From assembly GCA_018221025.1 (NCBI GenBank), contig JAAOXX010000008.1, forward strand, positions 1-16,576: a stretch of 16,576 nt of DNA, written 5' to 3'. Of the stretch, positions 14,813 through 16,576 are shown one piece after another. Each line of letters opens with the position of its first letter. The stretch's first letter is position 1. Below the pieces are notes generated by a model. It searched no databases and was not told where the DNA came from. It saw only the letters and a program-made list of their open reading frames with translations. Position numbers and translations under genes: made by a program. Origin of the DNA: Candidatus Altarchaeota archaeon (GTDB lineage: Archaea; SpSt-1190).

Positions 14813-14926
14813 ATGACGTCAGAAAGATTTATCTGGATGCTATTCGCGGTTCTCGGTATTCTACTAATGCTTGGATTAGTTGGGGGCATATATCCTAAAG
14901 TTGCGGCGATGATAAATGGACTTTAA
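14813..14926 (+). CDS. Very small membrane protein 5 (37 aa)
   Basis: A 37-residue frame starting MTSERFIWMLFAVLGI, with one hydrophobic segment (about 7-27) followed by YPKVAAMINGL. It is almost entirely a membrane helix. The start lacks a Shine-Dalgarno site but has a possible TATA element 25 nt upstream. Its last 11 nt overlap the start of the next gene, an arrangement usual in operons. Chance cannot be excluded for such a short frame, but hydrophobic composition and fit with the neighbours support it. Confidence 0.55.
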   Translation: MTSERFIWMLFAVLGILLMLGLVGGIYPKVAAMINGL

Positions 14927-15230
14927 GGTACTTGTAACAGTAATTGCGGTATTAGTTTCCATTATATTAATGGGGCATGTTGCAGGGAAGTTTTCCAAGG
15001 AAGACAAGAGCATATCAAGTATAATTGAATCTGCACAGGGCGGGATTTCAGACTATGTGTATCTCTCACCCGAACAGGACATTGACTTGTGTGATTATGT
15101 GGGGGGTCAGTTTGGCTGTGAAAGTGAATTAGGGGTCACACCTTTTTGTGAGCTTTATGCAGAAAAGAGATATCTTGTGAAGGCCAACCCCTCAGATTTA
15201 GGAGTGTGTATTAACGTTACGGAGGTTTAG
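14916..15230 (+). CDS. Membrane-anchored four-cysteine protein 6 (104 aa)
   Basis: A 104-residue protein with an N-terminal anchor (MDFKVLVTVIAVLVSIILMG, about 4-21) and a C-terminal domain of about 80 residues bearing four cysteines (C59, C68, C78, C98). Their even number and the anchor suggest an extracytoplasmic domain with two disulfides. The anchor resembles a pseudopilin helix but has no leader site. The ribosome site is weak (gcgatgat), and the start overlaps the preceding gene by 11 nt, which points to translational coupling. No family is recognised. Confidence 0.75.
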   Translation: MDFKVLVTVIAVLVSIILMGHVAGKFSKEDKSISSIIESAQGGISDYVYLSPEQDIDLCDYVGGQFGCESELGVTPFCELYAEKRYLVKANPSDLGVCINVTEV

Positions 15231-15232
15231 TC

Positions 15233-15634
15233 GTGTCAGAAACAGAAGAAAACATATTCAAGGTCATTAGTTTCATAGTGGTGGGATTCGTTATACTTCA
15301 GATTCCTGGACTAATTGAAAACAAGCTATCAGGTGGACAGGATGGATTGAGTAAGAGGGGTATATCTTCGGATATGTTCATCGTATCACTGGCTGAAAAA
15401 GATGGCAAGATGTTGTACACTTTGATGTATAAGGGACCCGTTAGCTCGGAAGATGCAGGGATTCCAGAATTAGATGCATCAAAAATAATGTTGATAGCAC
15501 ATTTACCCGATAGGACTAGTGAAGAGTTTCGACTCACTGGAGTAATGCAAGGGTATGATGCCGTACAAATTGAAGTTCCATTGGCAACAGTAAGAGTTTC
15601 ACTTCTTTACGATGGGGAAGCAGTAATAAGGTGA
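15233..15634 (+). CDS. Membrane-anchored beta-rich protein 7 (133 aa)
   Basis: A 133-residue protein from a GTG with a strong ribosome site (ggaggt, 8 nt upstream, inside the end of the previous gene). The membrane segment is about 9-25 (FKVISFIVVGFVILQIPG). The rest, from about 45, alternates short hydrophobic strands (MFIVSLAEK, MLYTLMYKG, KIMLIAHLP, AVQIEVPL, TVRVSLLYDG), suggesting a small beta-sandwich outside the cell. No cysteine. By shape it could be a minor pilin-like or stator component, but no family is recognised. Confidence 0.78.
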   Translation: MSETEENIFKVISFIVVGFVILQIPGLIENKLSGGQDGLSKRGISSDMFIVSLAEKDGKMLYTLMYKGPVSSEDAGIPELDASKIMLIAHLPDRTSEEFRLTGVMQGYDAVQIEVPLATVRVSLLYDGEAVIR

Positions 15635-15638
15635 TTGA

Positions 15639-15767
15639 ATGAAAGGCAACACAACTACAATGATTGCGATGATTATTGTTACACTAGTGACTGTTATCCT
15701 GGTTTTACTTTATTTTGGAAAGTTTCCAGAATTCGTAATCAATATCCTATCCGTAGCGGGGAGCTAA
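15639..15767 (+). CDS. Very small membrane protein 8 (42 aa)
   Basis: A 42-residue frame with an ideal ribosome site: GGTGATT, 3 nt before the ATG and overlapping the end of the previous gene. It reads MKGNTTTMIAMIIVTLVTVI, a single hydrophobic segment (about 8-27), then YFGKFPEFVINILSVAGS. The KG near the N-terminus resembles a class III pilin leader end, but what follows (NTTTM) does not match known cleavage sites well. Function unknown; its site and packing make it a convincing gene despite its size. Confidence 0.72.
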   Translation: MKGNTTTMIAMIIVTLVTVILVLLYFGKFPEFVINILSVAGS

Positions 15768-15769
15768 TG

Positions 15770-15780
15770 GTTTAAATATT
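15770..15780 (+). promoter_or_regulatory. TATA box of the pilin-like gene
   Basis: gtttaaatatt is a strong TATA match centred 24 nt before the ATG at 15799, with no ribosome site between. The pilin-like gene thus likely has its own leaderless promoter, as expected for a subunit needed in larger amounts than the machine parts. Confidence 0.6.
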
Positions 15781-15798
15781 CACAAAACACGTAGTATT

Positions 15799-16362
15799 AT
15801 GAGGGGTGTAACTCAAGTTATTACAGTTGTTATGGCCGTAATTATTGCGGCATCAATTATGGTAATTTCTTTCAAGATTTTAGGTACTGCAAATAGAGGA
15901 ATCGATGATATCAAGAGCTCGGCTGCAACTCAACAGCAGAGACTTACTGGAATTCAAGGGCTTTCTCAGGCATGTGATGATTGGGTGACTGGAGATAAGT
16001 TTGATGCGGAAGCGATTCTTAAGACTTATAAGTTACCAGACAAAATGAGGCCTTATACCAAAGTCTATGACGCATGCGGAAGGGATTTGGAGGATGTTGC
16101 AAAAACTTGTTTCAATGAACAGGATATTACAAAGGACTGTGCAGGGAATGGTTTTATTATATCATCAATTTTTGAGATGTCTTCCTGTACTATGACTTGC
16201 TCAAACATAAAAAGTATTTTCAGCATTTGTGATGCGGCGTGTTCAAGTAATTCTGGACAGTGTTTTGAAATCATAGTGAATGGAATCAGCAGCTCGGGCT
16301 GGTATAAACCCTTAGATTTAACTGAAAGAGAAATAACTAACGCTTGTGAAGGAAAGGGGTAG
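15799..16362 (+). CDS. Cysteine-rich pilin-like protein with class III leader
   Basis: A 187-residue protein that begins MRG followed by VTQVITVVMAVIIAASIMVI. This matches archaeal type IV pilins, in which a very short basic leader ends in RG or KG and EppA/PibD cleaves before a VSPVI-like start; the predicted mature chain starts at V4. The hydrophobic helix spans about 4-27. The rest holds ten cysteines (59, 93, 104, 114, 130, 134, 144, 148, 155, 183), an even number suggesting a disulfide-locked extracellular domain, unusual for archaeal pilins. A strong TATA box gives it a separate start of transcription. No prepilin peptidase is in the window. Pilin class is likely; whether it is a major or minor subunit is not known. 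Confidence 0.75.
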   Translation: MRGVTQVITVVMAVIIAASIMVISFKILGTANRGIDDIKSSAATQQQRLTGIQGLSQACDDWVTGDKFDAEAILKTYKLPDKMRPYTKVYDACGRDLEDVAKTCFNEQDITKDCAGNGFIISSIFEMSSCTMTCSNIKSIFSICDAACSSNSGQCFEIIVNGISSSGWYKPLDLTEREITNACEGKG

Positions 16363-16364
16363 AT

Positions 16365-16576
16365 GTGGGACGCTCAATGTTTGGTCTATTAATGGGTGTT
16401 CTTGTATTTACTTTTTTAGTTGGATATATGTTTGTTAATGTTTTGAAAGTTGGTGAAATAGCAAGCCAAGTCTCGGGGGGCGCAATTACAATAGTTGCAA
16501 ATATGGAGGAAGCAAATGCTCTCGTCGTAAATTGTGAGGAATTTGAAAAAAAATTATTTTTGAAGGATGCATACAA
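16365..16576 (+). CDS. Membrane-anchored protein 10, cut by window end
   Basis: From a GTG 2 nt after the preceding stop, a frame of at least 70 codons runs off the window. It starts MGRSMFGLLMGVLVFTFLVG, with a hydrophobic segment at about 5-26, then ASQVSGGAITIVANMEEANALVV and a charged stretch. An ATG at 16363 in another frame closes after nine codons, so the GTG is preferred; ggggt upstream is a modest ribosome site. N-terminal anchor followed by a helical region suggests another pilin-like or accessory subunit. The C-terminus is not visible. Confidence 0.65.
   Translation, partial: MGRSMFGLLMGVLVFTFLVGYMFVNVLKVGEIASQVSGGAITIVANMEEANALVVNCEEFEKKLFLKDAY

Noticed and set aside
16363..16392. 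ATG at 16363 as start of the last gene
   Set aside because: That frame closes after nine codons. The GTG at 16365 opens a long hydrophobic frame.
8906..16576. Pilus locus as a recently acquired mobile element
   Set aside because: No integrase, transposase, tRNA-associated attachment site or flanking long repeat is visible, and base composition looks like that of the housekeeping half.

Overview
The window looks like about 16.6 kb of an AT-rich archaeal chromosome. The evidence is an archaeal RNA polymerase subunit L, an archaeal-type leucyl-tRNA synthetase, a RadB-type recombinase paralogue, a short archaeal-type S-adenosylhomocysteine hydrolase, an RPA32-like single-strand DNA-binding protein, an archaeal type IV pilus-like machine, TATA boxes about 25 nt before many starts, and GGTGAT-type Shine-Dalgarno sites inside operons. 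A euryarchaeal or DPANN-type lineage fits, but I cannot place it more precisely.

Left half (1-8900) is mostly housekeeping. In order: the 3' end of an unidentified gene; S-adenosylhomocysteine hydrolase; a MinD-like ATPase with a C-terminal amphipathic tail; rpoL on the minus strand, ending 1 nt from minD; an OB-fold/winged-helix RPA32-like protein, divergent from rpoL; leuS; a HAD phosphatase coupled to leuS; a CBS-containing IMP dehydrogenase/GMP reductase family enzyme on the minus strand, whose end overlaps the HAD gene; a hairpin-rich spacer; a 47-residue zinc-ribbon gene on the minus strand; and radB, divergent from it. Most of these genes appear to have their own promoter, with little or no 5' leader.

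Right half (8906-16576) is a secretion or pilus locus, all on the plus strand: a 734-residue TadA/ArlI-type ATPase, a soluble protein with a ParB/sulfiredoxin-like DGTHR motif, and a 643-residue ArlJ/TadC-type platform protein. These are followed by a tight run of eight mostly tiny single-pass membrane proteins (37 to 133 residues), a 10-cysteine pilin-like protein with a three-residue class III leader (MRG), and a further membrane-anchored protein cut by the window end. ATPase, platform and pilin are the core of archaeal type IV pili. The small-protein array and the DGTHR protein are not standard parts and are the best candidates for something undescribed.

No tRNA, rRNA, CRISPR array, insertion sequence or integrase was found. 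No gene-free stretch exceeds 300 bases; the longest are about 140 bases (7898-8035, hairpins and the guaB promoter) and about 90 bases (8180-8272, a divergent promoter).
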